A stretch of 15,005 nucleotides of DNA from JBAVEL01 sp049587715 (lineage in GTDB: Bacteria > Bacteroidota > Ignavibacteria > UBA10030 > UBA6906), in NCBI GenBank assembly GCA_049587715.1, contig JBAVEL010000045.1, forward strand, positions 1 through 15,005, in the 5' to 3' direction. A program made the position numbers and the translations under genes. Of this stretch, positions 14,091-15,005 are shown piece by piece. Every line of letters begins with the position of its first letter. Within the stretch, counting starts at the first letter, position 1. Below the pieces are notes generated by a model, which was given only the letters and a program-made list of their open reading frames with translations, was not told the origin of the DNA and did no database searches.

Positions 14091-15005
14091 ATGAACGAGT
14101 CCTTTCTCCTTTCCCTTCTGCTTCTGGTCCCGGTTGCCGGAGCCGGAGTCGTTGCGCTGCTCCCCTCCGGTTCCCGCCGTCTGATCCAGGGAACGGGTCT
14201 GCTCGCCTCTGTCGGAGTTCTGGCACTGGCCGTGCGGTTGTTCGTCTCCTTCGACGGGCAGAATGCCGCCATGCAGTTCGTGGAACGGTACGAGTGGATC
14301 CCCTCCCTGGGCTCGGCGTACTACCTGGGGGTGGACGGCATTTCGCTGCTTCTCGTGGTGCTGACCGCGTTGCTGACGCCCGTGGCCCTGCTTGCCTCCT
14401 GGGAGTCCATCGCCCGGCGGCTGCGGGCCTACGTGGCCCTCATGCTGCTGCTGGAGGCAGGCACCCTGGGGGTCTTCCTTTCCCTGGACACGCTCCTGTT
14501 CTATGTCTTCTGGGAGTTCGTGCTCATCCCCATGTACTTCATCATCGGCATCTGGGGCGGAGGGGAGCGTATCTACGCGGCGGTGAAGTTCTTTCTGTAC
14601 ACAATGGCCGGCAGCCTCCTTATGCTCGTGGGTATCATCTGGCTGGGAGTCCACGCCGCGGACCCCGGGGGGGGAACGTTGACGACGGATTTGCTCCGGC
14701 TGTTCGACATCGGCCCGGGGCTTCCACCCGACGCCCAGCGCTGGCTCTTTCTCGCTTTTGCCCTCAGTTTCTGCATCAAGGTGCCCCTGTTTCCGCTGCA
14801 CACCTGGCTCCCGGATGCCCACGTGCAGGCGCCGACGGCAGGGAGCGTGATTCTGGCGGGCGTCCTGCTGAAGATGGGCACGTACGGGATCCTCCGGTTC
14901 TGCTTCCCGCTGTTTCCTCTGGCTGCCTTTGAGTTCCTCCCGGTCCTGTCGGTCCTGGCCGTTGCCGGGATCATCTACGGGGCCCTCGTCTCGATGGTGC
15001 AGACG
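14091..15005 (+). CDS. nuoM: NADH:quinone oxidoreductase subunit M, 3' end outside the window
   Basis: This is an antiporter-like proton-pumping subunit of complex I. The reading frame is open from ATG 14091 to the window edge, giving 305 codons of an expected 480-530. The translation begins MNESFLLSLLLLVPVAGAG. It contains YYLGVDGISLLLVVLTALLTP, then FYVFWEFVLIPMYFIIGIWGG with the conserved E142, and FCIKVPLFPLHTWLPDAHV with K230. APTAGSVILAGVLLKMGTYG follows with K261. These are the charged residues expected for NuoM. WLPDAHVQAPTAGS separates it from NuoL (WLPDAMAGPTPVSA). It follows nuoL by 13 bases; nuoN would be the expected next gene but is not visible. Confidence 0.96.
   Translation, partial: MNESFLLSLLLLVPVAGAGVVALLPSGSRRLIQGTGLLASVGVLALAVRLFVSFDGQNAAMQFVERYEWIPSLGSAYYLGVDGISLLLVVLTALLTPVALLASWESIARRLRAYVALMLLLEAGTLGVFLSLDTLLFYVFWEFVLIPMYFIIGIWGGGERIYAAVKFFLYTMAGSLLMLVGIIWLGVHAADPGGGTLTTDLLRLFDIGPGLPPDAQRWLFLAFALSFCIKVPLFPLHTWLPDAHVQAPTAGSVILAGVLLKMGTYGILRFCFPLFPLAAFEFLPVLSVLAVAGIIYGALVSMVQT

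Noticed and set aside
12116..14272. 718-codon open frame on the minus strand opposite nuoL and nuoM
   Set aside because: It is a by-product of GC-rich codon use. The translation is low-complexity, rich in H, P, E, G and R, with no membrane or family signature, and it lies opposite a clearly conserved gene.
1..15005. Mobile elements, CRISPR arrays, tRNA/rRNA genes, phage or defence genes
   Set aside because: Looked for by eye on both strands. There are no transposase motifs, direct repeat arrays, cloverleaf candidates or rRNA-like stretches, and nearly every base lies in recognised housekeeping genes.

Overview
All genes in this window lie on the + strand and are packed almost end to end. The DNA is GC-rich (my estimate is low-to-mid 60s percent) with many long G runs on the coding strand. 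A lipopolysaccharide-type heptosyltransferase and a probable outer-membrane barrel protein point to a Gram-negative bacterium. Membrane-arm subunits of complex I point to a respiring one. The folK/deoxynucleoside-kinase pairing and the kinase sequence resemble what I know from the Bacteroidota/Chlorobi/FCB side of the tree and GC-rich relatives (Gemmatimonadota and candidate phyla). That placement is an inference and I cannot name the species.

Region 1 (1-7143) reads as one long transcription unit. After the probable tail of an unseen upstream gene come gltX, glnS, folB, folK, a deoxynucleoside kinase, a 69-residue single-span membrane protein, a family 9 glycosyltransferase (heptosyltransferase type) and nadA. 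The first junctions are 4-base start/stop overlaps (GTGA at 35, ATGA at 1480, 3201 and 3566). The later gaps are only 9 to 25 bases. The unit combines Glu and Gln tRNA charging, folate synthesis, deoxynucleoside salvage, envelope sugar transfer and NAD synthesis.

Region 2 (7144-11214) opens with a good sigma-70-type promoter (TTGACC, 17 bases, TATATT) and asnS. It continues with an ABC exporter of the NatA/NatB type and a small secreted, probably beta-barrel protein. The permease reading frame is interrupted by a single -1 shift inside a pair of G7 runs. The shift site has the form of a slippery heptamer followed by a 12-bp hairpin. It could be a programmed frameshift, a true mutation, or a missing G in the assembly.

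Region 3 (11215-15005) begins with a 91-base gap holding a weak promoter/hairpin candidate. It then carries nuoJ, nuoK, nuoL and the first 305 codons of nuoM, the proton-pumping membrane arm of NADH:quinone oxidoreductase. The genes nuoA to nuoI are not upstream, so the complex I locus is split.

Most genes are ordinary housekeeping genes. The strongest candidate for something new is the frameshift site in the ABC permease. The uncharacterised genes worth noting are the 69-residue membrane protein and the 173-residue envelope protein. I found no tRNA or rRNA genes, CRISPR arrays, insertion sequences or origins, and there is no gene-free stretch over 300 bases.
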